Positions 1-8,362 of a stretch of 34,454 nucleotides of DNA are shown in pieces. Position numbers and translations under genes: made by a program. The notes beneath the pieces were generated by a model. It was not told the DNA's origin, made no database searches, and saw only the letters and a program-made list of their open reading frames with translations. Each line of letters opens with the position of its first letter. Position 1 is the first letter of the stretch. Origin of the DNA: Anaerolineaceae bacterium (lineage in GTDB: Bacteria; Chloroflexota; Anaerolineae; Anaerolineales; Anaerolineaceae); NCBI GenBank assembly GCA_018056725.1, contig JAGPFF010000022.1, positions 1 through 34,454 on the forward strand. The letters run 5' to 3'.

Positions 1-780
1 GATACAATGTCCGCCTACGCCCGGTCCCGGGTTGAGAATGCGCACGCGCGGGTGACGATTGGCAATTGCGATGGCTTCCCAAATATCCACCCCAAAACGA
101 TCTGCGAGACGGGAAAATTCATTGGCAATGGCAATATTGACATCGCGGTAGGTGTTTTCCATTAATTTGACCATTTCGGAGGTGGTGGCATCCGTGAGTA
201 CGATCTCGCCCTCAACAATGATCTTGTACAGATCCTGTCCGGCAGTGGAAGAAGCATGGTCAATGCCCCCAATGACACGTGCGTTTTCAACCAGTTCTTT
301 GATAATCTGCCCCGGCAGTACGCGTTCAGGGGAATAAGCCAGCAGGAAATCCTTACCAGCATGCAGACCAGAACGCTCCAGGATGGGTTTCACCACATTA
401 AGGGTCGTCAGTGGCGGAGAGGTGGATTCGAGCACCACCAGGTTCCCTGTTCGCAATACCGGGAGGATGGATTCTGCTGCAGCTCTGACAAAGCGAAGAT
501 CAGCTTTTTTTTCATCATAAAAAGGGGTTGGAACGGCAATAATGAAGGCATCCGCTTCCACCGGCTGGTCGGATACTTCCAGTCTGCCATTCTCGAAGAC
601 TTCTTTTACCAACTCATTTAATCCGGGTTCAAAAATATGCACTTTGCCCTGGCGCAAGCTGTCGATGACCTGTGGGTTATTATCCACGCCGGTCACGCGA
701 ATCCCCTTATGGGCGAACATGCTCGCGGTTGGCAGCCCTATGTACCCCAGCCCTACAATACAAATATGCCCGAAATCCAT
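1..780 (-). CDS. UDP-N-acetyl-D-mannosamine dehydrogenase-like nucleotide-sugar dehydrogenase (partial, 3' end outside window)
   Basis: Oxidises the C6 alcohol of a UDP-sugar to the uronate using NAD+, supplying precursors for surface polysaccharide in the cytoplasm. The first 260 residues are visible. An N-terminal Rossmann fold begins with GLGYIGLP. A central segment contains ESTSPP and then SPERVLPG, a signature of the WecC/WbpA branch that acts on UDP-ManNAc or UDP-GlcNAc. The visible part ends in GPGVGGHC, which carries the catalytic Cys of the family. The ATG at 780 is preceded by AAGGATG. The C-terminal UDP-binding domain lies beyond base 1. The gene follows the ABC exporter on the same strand but is separated from it by a strong stem-loop, so it probably has its own promoter. 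Exact sugar specificity cannot be decided from sequence alone. Confidence 0.9.
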   Translation of the reverse strand, partial: MDFGHICIVGLGYIGLPTASMFAHKGIRVTGVDNNPQVIDSLRQGKVHIFEPGLNELVKEVFENGRLEVSDQPVEADAFIIAVPTPFYDEKKADLRFVRAAAESILPVLRTGNLVVLESTSPPLTTLNVVKPILERSGLHAGKDFLLAYSPERVLPGQIIKELVENARVIGGIDHASSTAGQDLYKIIVEGEIVLTDATTSEMVKLMENTYRDVNIAIANEFSRLADRFGVDIWEAIAIANRHPRVRILNPGPGVGGHCI

Positions 781-816
781 GAAACATCCTTGAACGAGTG
801 GTTTTCAACGATTATG

Positions 817-838
817 CCACAAGTTGACAGCCTTGTGG
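817..838. promoter_or_regulatory. Inverted repeat upstream of the dehydrogenase gene
   Basis: CCACAAG and CTTGTGG form a perfect 7-base dyad around an 8-base centre, about 40 bases upstream of the dehydrogenase start. It could be a regulator site or an mRNA hairpin. A CATAAT candidate -10 lies next to it on the minus strand, without a convincing -35. No regulator can be named. Confidence 0.3.
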
Positions 839-864
839 ATGATAGTTTTTGTCTTCCCGAAATC

Positions 865-900
865 AAACAGGATCCGCCATCCTTCCAGCGGATCCTGTTT
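865..900 (-). terminator. Stem-loop terminator after the ABC exporter operon
   Basis: A perfect 13-base stem (865-877 with 888-900) encloses a 10-base loop. It starts 18 bases after the stop codon of the downstream exporter gene. In the minus direction the 3' arm ends in TTT and is followed by GATTTC, a short imperfect U tract. It separates the exporter operon from the nucleotide-sugar dehydrogenase gene. Confidence 0.75.
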
Positions 901-917
901 CATCCTTCATTCGTTCG

Positions 918-2807
918 TTAATACAGGTCAGCTTCTTCGAACTGGCTATTGTAGAGGGTAGTGTAGAAGCCATTTTCACGCAGCAGTTGATCATGCGTCC
1001 CCTGTTCCACAATATCGCCATTGTTCATCACCAGTATCCAATCCGCGTTGCGAATGGTGGATAAGCGGTGAGCAATAATAAATGAAGTTCGCCCAACCAT
1101 TAAATTGTCCATCGCTTTCTGGATGAGCACTTCAGTACGAGTATCCACAGAGGAGGTTGCTTCGTCCAGAATCAAAATGCTGGGTCTGGAGAGAACTGCC
1201 CGGGCGATTGTCAGCAATTGCCTTTGCCCCTGTGAGATATTGGAGGTCTCCTCATCCAACACCATGTTGTACCCTTCCGGTAAGGTGCGAATGAAGTGAT
1301 CCACATTCGCCGTGCGCGCTGCTTGATAAACTTCTTCATCGGTAGCATCAAAACGCCCATAGCGGATGTTCTCCAAGATGGTGGCATTGTACAACCAGGC
1401 ATCCTGCAGCACCATGCCAAAATGATCACGTAATCCATTGCGGGTGAAACTGCGAATATCATAACCATCCACCAGGATTGCCCCGCTCTGAATATCATAG
1501 AACCGCATCAGCAATTTAACCATCGTGGTTTTCCCGGCACCGGTTGGTCCCACAATGGCAATTTTCTGTCCGGGAGTAACCTCTGCCGAGAAGTTGTTGA
1601 TAATGATTTTTTCAGGATTGTAGCCAAAATGCACATTCCTGAATTCAACATGACCCTTTACCTTCTCCAGAATCACCGGGTTGGTTGTATCCGGCATTTC
1701 TTCTTCTTCCGCCAGAAATTCGAATACCCTTTCTGAAGCTGCAGCAGTTTGTTGCAGCACATTGGAAATATTGGCGATCTGGGTGATTGGTTGAGTGAAG
1801 TTGCGCACATATTGGATGAAGGCTTGAATATCACCCACTGTGATCATGTTGCGGAACGCCAGCAAGCCACCAAGCACCGCTACAGCCACATAACCGAGGT
1901 TGCCGACAAAGTTCATGACAGGCATCATCAAACCGGAGAGAAATTGTGAGCGCCAGGCGGCATCATAGAGGGTGGAATTTAACTTGTTAAACTCTTCAAT
2001 GCTCCGTTTTTCACCGTTGAATGCCTTGACCACGATGTGACCGCCAAACATTTCTTCCACATGCCCATTCACATGTCCCAGATAATCCTGCTGTTTCTTG
2101 TAGTATTTCTGCGATCGCTTGACGATGAATCTGATGAACAGGGCAGAAATTGGCAGGATCAGCAATGCAACAAGGGTCATAATCCAGTTGATGGAGAACA
2201 TCATTACCAGTACGCCAATCATGGTTACAACCGAGGTAATGATCTGAGTCAGGCTTTGATTAAGCGTCTGACTGACGGTATCCACATCATTGGTGACCCG
2301 GGAGAGTACTTCCCCCTGGCTGGTGCGGTCGAAATAACTTAAGGGCAGACGGTTGATCTTTTCCGAAATCTCTTTGCGGAAGTTGTAGGTCAACTTCATT
2401 GAAACGCCACTCATGATCCAACCTTGCACAAAGCTAAAACCAGCGGCGAGCAGATATAGACCTGCCAGGAACAAGAGGATGTTGCCAATGTATACAAAGT
2501 CAATTCCGGTGCCCGTCCCTGCCAGCTTTCCCATGACGCCTTCGAACAGTTTGGTCGTGGCTTTGCCGAGGATTTTTGGACCAAGGATGTTAAATACCGT
2601 GGAAGCGATGGCAAACAGGAAAACCATTATGATTTGAGCCCGGTAAGGTTTCAAATATTGCAACAACTTCACCATTGTCCCTTTAAAATCACGGGCTTTT
2701 TCCCCGCCCCTGATTAAGCCATGCGGTCCACCACCCGGGCGCCCCATTGGGGGTCGCTGACGGGTATTTTCCTTGGGGTTTTCCGTCATTCCATTTGCGT
2801 TGCTCAT
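918..2807 (-). CDS. ABC exporter subunit with consensus ATPase residues (heterodimer partner B)
   Basis: Half-transporter of the type-IV (MsbA/LmrCD/TM287-288) exporter fold, 629 residues, in the cytoplasmic membrane. A Pro/Gly-rich N-terminal tail precedes six membrane helices (about residues 50-340). The nucleotide-binding domain has Walker A GPTGAGKTT, signature ISQGQ, Walker B ILILDEATSSVD with the catalytic Glu, and H-loop AHRLSTI with its His. An upstream in-frame TTG at 2810 also exists, but the ATG at 2807 sits 7 bases after AGGAGG and overlaps the partner's stop (TGATG), so 2807 is preferred. The partner gene is directly upstream, so the two are translationally coupled. Substrate is unknown; the linked MarR regulator suggests a drug, toxic compound or peptide. 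Confidence 0.92.
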   Translation of the reverse strand: MSNANGMTENPKENTRQRPPMGRPGGGPHGLIRGGEKARDFKGTMVKLLQYLKPYRAQIIMVFLFAIASTVFNILGPKILGKATTKLFEGVMGKLAGTGTGIDFVYIGNILLFLAGLYLLAAGFSFVQGWIMSGVSMKLTYNFRKEISEKINRLPLSYFDRTSQGEVLSRVTNDVDTVSQTLNQSLTQIITSVVTMIGVLVMMFSINWIMTLVALLILPISALFIRFIVKRSQKYYKKQQDYLGHVNGHVEEMFGGHIVVKAFNGEKRSIEEFNKLNSTLYDAAWRSQFLSGLMMPVMNFVGNLGYVAVAVLGGLLAFRNMITVGDIQAFIQYVRNFTQPITQIANISNVLQQTAAASERVFEFLAEEEEMPDTTNPVILEKVKGHVEFRNVHFGYNPEKIIINNFSAEVTPGQKIAIVGPTGAGKTTMVKLLMRFYDIQSGAILVDGYDIRSFTRNGLRDHFGMVLQDAWLYNATILENIRYGRFDATDEEVYQAARTANVDHFIRTLPEGYNMVLDEETSNISQGQRQLLTIARAVLSRPSILILDEATSSVDTRTEVLIQKAMDNLMVGRTSFIIAHRLSTIRNADWILVMNNGDIVEQGTHDQLLRENGFYTTLYNSQFEEADLY

Positions 2808-5047
2808 CAAAGCACCTCCTCACGGGTTAACTGAGAGGAGACCATTTCGCGGTATGTCTCACAACTTTCCATTAATTCCTCATGCGTTCCTTTACCAACG
2901 ATCTCACCTTCATCCAACACCACGATTTGCTCCGCGTGGCGGATGGTGGAGACACGCTGGGTGACAATTATCATTGTGCTGTTATCGGTGCTTTTCTTCA
3001 AAGCACGCCGTAACGCTGCATCCGTTTTGAAATCCAAAGCCGAAAGCGCGTCATCAAAAATGTAAATCGAGGGCTTTTTTAGCAGGGCGCGCGCGATGGC
3101 GATTCGCTGCTTTTGCCCTCCCGATACATTCGTTCCTCCCTGAGAGATCGGAGCTTCTAACCCGCCTTCCATTGAGGCAATAAACTCCTTTGCCTGAGCG
3201 ATCTCGATAGCCTGCCAAATTTCATCCTCGGGGGCATTTTCATTGGCATAGCGCAGATTGCTTTCCACTGTGCCTGAGAAAAGAATTCCCCGCTGCGGAA
3301 TGTAACCAATCCGTGCCCGCAAATCGGTTTGCGAAACTTCGCGGACGTCCCGTCCATCAACCAACACCGCGCCTTCCGTCACATCGAAGAAACGTGGAAT
3401 CAGATTGATCACAGTGGATTTACCGGAGCCCGTCGAACCGATAATGGCAGTCGTCTCACCGGGTCGGGCGGTAAAGGTGATATTACAGAGGACATTCTCT
3501 TCCGCGTTCGGATAGCGGAAGGAAACATTTTGGAACTCAACTAGACCACGCGAATTCGGATCGAAAGGCTTTGGCTGCTCAGGATCCCGAATGACCGGCT
3601 CCACGCGGAGTACCTCGTCGATACGTTTGCCAGATACCGCCGCGCGCGGCAGGAAAATGAACATCATGGAAAGCATCAGGAAGGAGAAAACCACCTGCAT
3701 GGCATATTGAAGAAAAGCCATCATGTCTCCCACCTGCAGGGCGGAGTTTGCCACCTGGTGGCTGCCAGTCCAAATGATCAGCAATGAAAGACCGCTCATC
3801 ACAAGCGTCATAAACGGGAAAAGAATCGTCATGATGCGATTGACAAACAGGGAATTCCCCGTCAGATCCCGGTTGGCTTTGTCAAAACGTGAGAGGGTGA
3901 AATCCTGCGCATTGAAGGCACGAATCACCATCAAGCCTGAAAGACTTTCCCGTGTCACCAGATTGAGGCGATCAATAAGCGTTTGGATGATACGAAAGCG
4001 CGGCAGGGAAATAATCAGGACAATGGTAATCATCAACAAAAGCACTGCCACTCCCAAACCAATCACCCAGGTCATGGAGGGGCTTTTCTCTACTGCGCGG
4101 ATGATGGCGCCAACCGCCATGATGGGAGCGAAAAGAGCCATGCGCAGGATCATGGTAACCACCATTTGCATCTGGGTGATGTCATTGGTTGAGCGCGTGA
4201 TCAATGAGGCGGTAGAAAAGGTTTCAAATTCAGCCTTTGAGAAGCTTTCCACCTTGGAAAAAATATCTCGCCGCAGGTCACGTGCAAAGCCTGAACCTGT
4301 GCGTGAAGAAAGAAAGCTGATCACAATTACTGCGGCTACCACGCCCAGTGAAATCAAAAGCATTGTCCCGCCGATACGCAAAATATAATTGGTTTGTATC
4401 TTTTGCGCATCCGCGCCCAGGGCAGTATTCTCGGCACGTACGGCGGCAGCCGCTGCCTGTACCAGGGTGCGTTCATCCAGGGTGGAGATTTGATTGCCCC
4501 CTGCGCTCAACATAGCCTGCAATTGTTCGGCAGGCATTTTCTGAATCATTGCAAAAATATCCAGCCCTGTTGGCAACTTGGTCAGGTCAAACCCGGTCAT
4601 CGCACCCAGTTGGGCGGCTTTCGCTGGATCCGTTGCCGCCTGTTCCAGAGTATAAACAATCAACAGACCTTTACCCATTACAGGATTGAGCTGGCTGATT
4701 TGTTCTTTCGAAAGTGACTTGCGAATATAGGTTTCGCCATCCACAGCAGCTGGATACTGCGCCATGATTTCAGAATAGTTTTCCAAAGCAGGGTCGAGCA
4801 GGTCATAAGCGTTCAATATGGTGGTTTGTTCTTCAGGGGTTAAGAAGAGCAACACTTTGTCCATCTGGCTTTTGCGAATTGCCTGTGGAACAGCATCTTC
4901 AATGCCGCCCTGCTGAATACCCACATTGACAATGTCCGACATATAATTGGGCAGCGCCAGCTCTCCCATCGCCTGACCGAAAAGGAGAACAAAGATCACC
5001 ACCACAAATAAGGTATAAGGCTTTAAATATCGAAAAATTCGTAACAT
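2807..5047 (-). CDS. ABC exporter subunit with degenerate ATPase site and large external insertion (heterodimer partner A)
   Basis: Second half of the heterodimeric exporter, 746 residues, about 150 longer than a usual half-transporter. The extra length lies between the first helix (about residues 10-32) and the second (about 220-245). It forms a soluble, probably extracytoplasmic insertion of about 180 residues. The nucleotide-binding domain has Walker A GSTGSGKST and signature NVSGGQKQR. Walker B reads IFDDALSALD, with Asp replacing the catalytic Glu, and the H-loop reads TQRVSTI, with Gln replacing His. This pairing of a degenerate and a consensus site is known in heterodimeric exporters such as TM287/288. 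AGGAG precedes the ATG. The gene lies 27 bases after the MarR gene, in one operon. Confidence 0.92.
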   Translation of the reverse strand: MLRIFRYLKPYTLFVVVIFVLLFGQAMGELALPNYMSDIVNVGIQQGGIEDAVPQAIRKSQMDKVLLFLTPEEQTTILNAYDLLDPALENYSEIMAQYPAAVDGETYIRKSLSKEQISQLNPVMGKGLLIVYTLEQAATDPAKAAQLGAMTGFDLTKLPTGLDIFAMIQKMPAEQLQAMLSAGGNQISTLDERTLVQAAAAAVRAENTALGADAQKIQTNYILRIGGTMLLISLGVVAAVIVISFLSSRTGSGFARDLRRDIFSKVESFSKAEFETFSTASLITRSTNDITQMQMVVTMILRMALFAPIMAVGAIIRAVEKSPSMTWVIGLGVAVLLLMITIVLIISLPRFRIIQTLIDRLNLVTRESLSGLMVIRAFNAQDFTLSRFDKANRDLTGNSLFVNRIMTILFPFMTLVMSGLSLLIIWTGSHQVANSALQVGDMMAFLQYAMQVVFSFLMLSMMFIFLPRAAVSGKRIDEVLRVEPVIRDPEQPKPFDPNSRGLVEFQNVSFRYPNAEENVLCNITFTARPGETTAIIGSTGSGKSTVINLIPRFFDVTEGAVLVDGRDVREVSQTDLRARIGYIPQRGILFSGTVESNLRYANENAPEDEIWQAIEIAQAKEFIASMEGGLEAPISQGGTNVSGGQKQRIAIARALLKKPSIYIFDDALSALDFKTDAALRRALKKSTDNSTMIIVTQRVSTIRHAEQIVVLDEGEIVGKGTHEELMESCETYREMVSSQLTREEVL

Positions 5048-5074
5048 TCTTGCAAAAATCTCCTCAAAATCGAG

Positions 5075-5626
5075 TTATTGACACATCGGGGGAACAATAT
5101 CTGTATTCGCAAGGATCGAATGGCGTAACTTATCCAGTAACAGGATTAGTTGATCGCGCTCCTGAATGGATAAGCCTTCCACGGCTTGATTCATGAATTT
5201 GAATCTCTGTGGTGCAGAAGACTCTACCAACTCGCGACCTTTGGTTGTAATCCGCACCAGTGACGCCCGCCTGTCTTTTGGATGAGATTTTCGTTCTACG
5301 AGCCCATTCTCTTCCAAACCATTCAGCAAGGAACTAATCGTGTTCTTGCGGACATCGTGGTAACGACTGAGTGTGGTCGGGTTGATCCCTTCTGTATTGC
5401 CTCTTTTCTCCTCCATGTAGAGGCGAAGCAATACACCCAGCCGGGACCCGGAAAGTTCGCCAAAGGCTGGGGTATGAGCCACCACCAGGTCAAAAAGCCT
5501 GGCAAGTACTCGTATGCTATGCGCAATTTTCATCCCGCCAATATCCTGACCATTTGGGAGATTGAAAAAGGGGAAATCCTCCCCCGGCTGTACACTTGCC
5601 TGTAGATTTGTATCGTCTGGTTTCAT
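5075..5626 (-). CDS. MarR-family transcriptional regulator of the ABC exporter operon
   Basis: Winged-helix DNA-binding regulator, 183 residues, somewhat longer than the usual 140-160 because of an N-terminal extension of about 35 residues. The recognition region (about residues 80-110) reads LSRYHDVRKNTISSLLNGLEENG and is followed by the beta-wing with HPKDRRASLVRIT, a MarR signature. MarR dimers usually repress a neighbouring transporter until a ligand binds. GAGGAG stands directly before the ATG at 5626. The gene is the first of a three-gene operon with both exporter halves. Its promoter contains repeated half-sites that are the obvious autoregulatory operator. The ligand is unknown. Confidence 0.92.
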   Translation of the reverse strand: MKPDDTNLQASVQPGEDFPFFNLPNGQDIGGMKIAHSIRVLARLFDLVVAHTPAFGELSGSRLGVLLRLYMEEKRGNTEGINPTTLSRYHDVRKNTISSLLNGLEENGLVERKSHPKDRRASLVRITTKGRELVESSAPQRFKFMNQAVEGLSIQERDQLILLLDKLRHSILANTDIVPPMCQ

Positions 5627-5648
5627 CGCTCCTCTTCTTGATAGTGCG

Positions 5649-5684
5649 AGGTCGAACTATACTACCTCGAACTATTTAAGTCAA
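5649..5684 (-). promoter_or_regulatory. Promoter and probable MarR operator of the exporter operon
   Basis: On the minus strand a -35 TTGACT (5679-5684) and a -10 TATAGT (5656-5661) are exactly 17 bases apart. The half-site ATAGTTCGA occurs twice with a 15-base period, once inside the spacer and once starting in the -10 box. The dyad GAGGT-N10-ACCTC overlaps both copies. A dimeric regulator bound here would block RNA polymerase, consistent with autorepression by the adjacent MarR protein. Confidence 0.8.
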
Positions 5685-5739
5685 GGAGAGAAAAATTTTC
5701 CCCCGTAAAGAATACCCTTTTATTCCTACTGAAATGGCA

Positions 5740-5755
5740 TTTCCGTTGCCGGAAA
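5740..5755 (-). other. GNRA-capped stem-loop just after the pst operon
   Basis: In the minus direction TTTCCG-GCAA-CGGAAA forms a 6-bp hairpin closed by a GCAA tetraloop, two bases after the pstB stop codon. No U tract follows, so it is more likely an mRNA 3'-end or processing signal than a classic intrinsic terminator. Confidence 0.4.
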
Positions 5756-5757
5756 AA

Positions 5758-6519
5758 TCAGAATTTGCCGCTTAAATAACCGCGCGTGCGCTCCTGCTGG
5801 GGATGTTCAAAAACCTGCTCGGCGGGTCCCGCTTCAACCACCTCCCCCAGATACATAAAAATGACATGATCCGCCAACCGGCGAGCCTGCCGCAACGTGT
5901 GGGTGACAATGACGATTGTATAATCCTGTTTCAACTCCAGCAGGCGGGCTTCAATATTGGCTGCCGAGATGGGGTCAAGTGCTGAAGTGGGTTCGTCGCC
6001 AAGCAATATTTCCGGTTCCACAGCCAGACCTCTTGCCAGACACAGTCGTTGTTGTTGCCCGATGGAGAGCCGCGTCGCCGGAGCGTGCAGCCGATTCTTC
6101 ACTTCATCCCACAAGCCCGCCACCTCAAGGTAATGCTTGACCGCCTGGTCAAGTTCCTTGCCGCGCTTCATCCCGTGCAGCCGTAATCCATAAGCTACAT
6201 TTTCGTAGATCGACATCGGCAGCATGTACGGACGCTGTGCCAGCAAGCCAATATTTTTGCGAATTTCGGTAACGTCCTGGTTTGGATCGTAGATATTCAC
6301 TCCTTCAATAAGCACTTCGCCTGAAATGCTTGCACCATCCGTCAACTCCAGGAAGCGGTTGAGCGTCTTGAGCAGCGTGGTCTTTCCACAGCCCGAAGGA
6401 CCCATGATTACGGTAACCTGGTGACGGGGGATGGTGAGGTTGACATCTTTTAGCGCGGGTTGTTGTTGATCATAATAAGCATTCAAATGGCGAATCTCAA
6501 TCAGGGTATTTTCATTCAT
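5758..6519 (-). CDS. pstB: Phosphate-type ABC importer, ATP-binding subunit
   Basis: Cytoplasmic ATPase that drives the PstCA channel, 253 residues, the usual length. Walker A is GPSGCGKTT, the signature is LSIGQQQR, Walker B is ILLGDEPTSALDP, and the H-loop lies in VTHTLRQARR. The RLCLARGLAVEPE segment is typical of PstB. The signature (LSIGQ rather than LSGGQ) and the Gly before DEP are mild departures. It is the last gene of pstSCAB, 11 bases after pstA. No phoU follows, unlike many pst operons. The transported anion is probably phosphate, inferred from family membership. Confidence 0.9.
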   Translation of the reverse strand: MNENTLIEIRHLNAYYDQQQPALKDVNLTIPRHQVTVIMGPSGCGKTTLLKTLNRFLELTDGASISGEVLIEGVNIYDPNQDVTEIRKNIGLLAQRPYMLPMSIYENVAYGLRLHGMKRGKELDQAVKHYLEVAGLWDEVKNRLHAPATRLSIGQQQRLCLARGLAVEPEILLGDEPTSALDPISAANIEARLLELKQDYTIVIVTHTLRQARRLADHVIFMYLGEVVEAGPAEQVFEHPQQERTRGYLSGKF

Positions 6520-6530
6520 ACCGGGTATCC

Positions 6531-7397
6531 TTACTTATTGATGTACTTACTTAATCGGGCGGCGAGGAAGCGTGAGCCCAGACTGATCACCAGCACCACC
6601 ACCGTCAAGATCAATGCTGAGGCGTACGCCCGCTGCTGAACTTCAGGATAAGGCGTGCCAAGTTGGAAATAGATGGCAAGCGGCAAGGAAGCAGTTGGGC
6701 TGAGGAGCGACGTTGGGATGCGGTCTGTATACCCCGCAGTGAAAAGAACAGAAGCCGCGTCCCCAATGCCACGACCAAATGCCAGCAACGTGGCGGTGGT
6801 GATACCCGGCAACATTTGACGGAGGGTGATCTTCACAGCAGTTTCAAGCTTCGAAGCTCCCAACGCCAGAGAAGCCTCACTCAACTCCGCTGGCATCAAC
6901 CGGATGACCTCATCCATGGCGCGGGTCATAATGGGAATCTCCAGCAGCGCCAGCACGATGATTCCGCCCAAGAGCGAGGCTCGTAAGCCGATCGCCAGCA
7001 TCAGCGTAAAACCAAAGGCACCATAAACAATCGAGGGAATACCCCAGAGAATATCCAGTGTCAAGCGCACAAACTTCGCCCAGCGGGTCTTCATGACATA
7101 AGTTTCCAGGAAAAGGGCAAGAGGCAGGCTAAAGATTAATGCCAGTACTGTTCCGCCAAGCGCCAGCAGCAGGGAACCCACAATTGCATTGAGGATCCCG
7201 CCCTCTTTGCCAAGGTAATACCCACCCTTAGGGGTCTGGCTGATCATTTGCCATGAAAGGGCTGGAAGTCCGCGCGCCAACACCGTCCACAAAATGGAAA
7301 TCAGGCTGGCTGCCACGATCAAAAACGAAAGCAACATGAAGAAGCGGGCAATGGTTTCAGCAATGTGCCGCTTTTTAAAGCGCCAGGGTTTCACCAT
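6531..7397 (-). CDS. pstA: Phosphate-type ABC importer permease PstA
   Basis: Integral membrane permease, 288 residues, with about six hydrophobic helices. The EAA coupling loop is visible as LPAELSEASLALGASKLETAVKITL-type sequence near residues 165-190, and IPSIVYGAFG is characteristic of PstA. It pairs with PstC to form the channel through the cytoplasmic membrane. The ATG at 7397 overlaps the pstC stop by 7 bases, indicating translational coupling. Confidence 0.9.
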   Translation of the reverse strand: MVKPWRFKKRHIAETIARFFMLLSFLIVAASLISILWTVLARGLPALSWQMISQTPKGGYYLGKEGGILNAIVGSLLLALGGTVLALIFSLPLALFLETYVMKTRWAKFVRLTLDILWGIPSIVYGAFGFTLMLAIGLRASLLGGIIVLALLEIPIMTRAMDEVIRLMPAELSEASLALGASKLETAVKITLRQMLPGITTATLLAFGRGIGDAASVLFTAGYTDRIPTSLLSPTASLPLAIYFQLGTPYPEVQQRAYASALILTVVVLVISLGSRFLAARLSKYINK

Positions 7398-8362
7398 GCC
7401 CTCCTTACCCTGCCCATCAGGCGGCGCAAGATTAGTGTTGAAGCTACGTTGAGGATCAGCACCATCCCCAGCAGGATCAAAGCCGCCCCCATTAACGCGG
7501 AATCGTACATAGGGATCGACATCATTTCACCGTAATTATTGGCAATCAGCGCAGGCAGAGGATAGGCGGCATCAAGAATGGAGTGCGGCATTTGTACCAC
7601 ATTCCCAACCACCATCAGCACTGCCATCGTCTCTCCTAGCGCCCGGGAGAATCCCAGCACCACACTGGCAAAGATGCCCGGCAGGGTGGAGGGTACCAAC
7701 ACTTTGCGAATGGTATAGTAACGGGTGGCGCCGAGTGCCAGCGATGCCTGCCGGATTCCATCGGGAACGGCGATTAACACTTCATTGGTTACCGCAATGA
7801 TGAAAGGCGCAACCATCACTGCCAGCACAACCGCCCCTGCCAGGATGCCAAAACCGGTGGGGTTATCTGTTTGGAGCAATGGAATTCCGCCCGCAAACGA
7901 GTCGGCAAATGGCAGCATTTTCTTTTCGACCCACGGAACAATTACCAGCATTCCCCAAACCCCATAAATCACCGAAGGAATCGCTGCCAGCAGGTCAAGG
8001 ACGGGACGCATGAGCGCCCGCAGGAACTTACTGGCGTATTCCGCCAGATAGAGGGCTGTCAGAATCGAGGGTGGAACAGCAATCACCAACGCCAGCAGAG
8101 TCACCCACAAGGTGGCGGATATGAAAGGGAGAAAACCGAATTGACCCTTCATTGGTTTCCACTGCGTACCGCTGAGCAGCCCCCACAGATTCTGTTCGCG
8201 CAATAACGGCAATGACTTGATCAGCAAACCCAGTGCCACCCCCACCAGCAGGATCACAGGGATGAGAGTTAAAGCAAATAACACTTTTGATCCGACGCGG
8301 TCATGCGTATGACGCGGAAAAAAACGCTCTCTGATGGAGAGCGGTGAAGAGGAGCGCATCAT
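7391..8362 (-). CDS. pstC: Phosphate-type ABC importer permease PstC
   Basis: Integral membrane permease, 323 residues, with six predicted helices. The PstC hallmarks AAIPSVIYGVWG and the coupling loop with IRQASLALGATRYYTIRKV are both visible, as is RALGETMAVLMV. Two consecutive ATG codons occur at 8362 and 8359; the first overlaps the pstS stop as ATGA. It is the second gene of pstSCAB and the partner of PstA. Confidence 0.92.
   Translation of the reverse strand: MMRSSSPLSIRERFFPRHTHDRVGSKVLFALTLIPVILLVGVALGLLIKSLPLLREQNLWGLLSGTQWKPMKGQFGFLPFISATLWVTLLALVIAVPPSILTALYLAEYASKFLRALMRPVLDLLAAIPSVIYGVWGMLVIVPWVEKKMLPFADSFAGGIPLLQTDNPTGFGILAGAVVLAVMVAPFIIAVTNEVLIAVPDGIRQASLALGATRYYTIRKVLVPSTLPGIFASVVLGFSRALGETMAVLMVVGNVVQMPHSILDAAYPLPALIANNYGEMMSIPMYDSALMGAALILLGMVLILNVASTLILRRLMGRVRRAW

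Noticed and set aside
3723..4388. 221-codon plus-strand frame rich in Arg, Met, Thr and Ile
   Set aside because: It is antisense to membrane helices of the exporter subunit; no start signal or family match.
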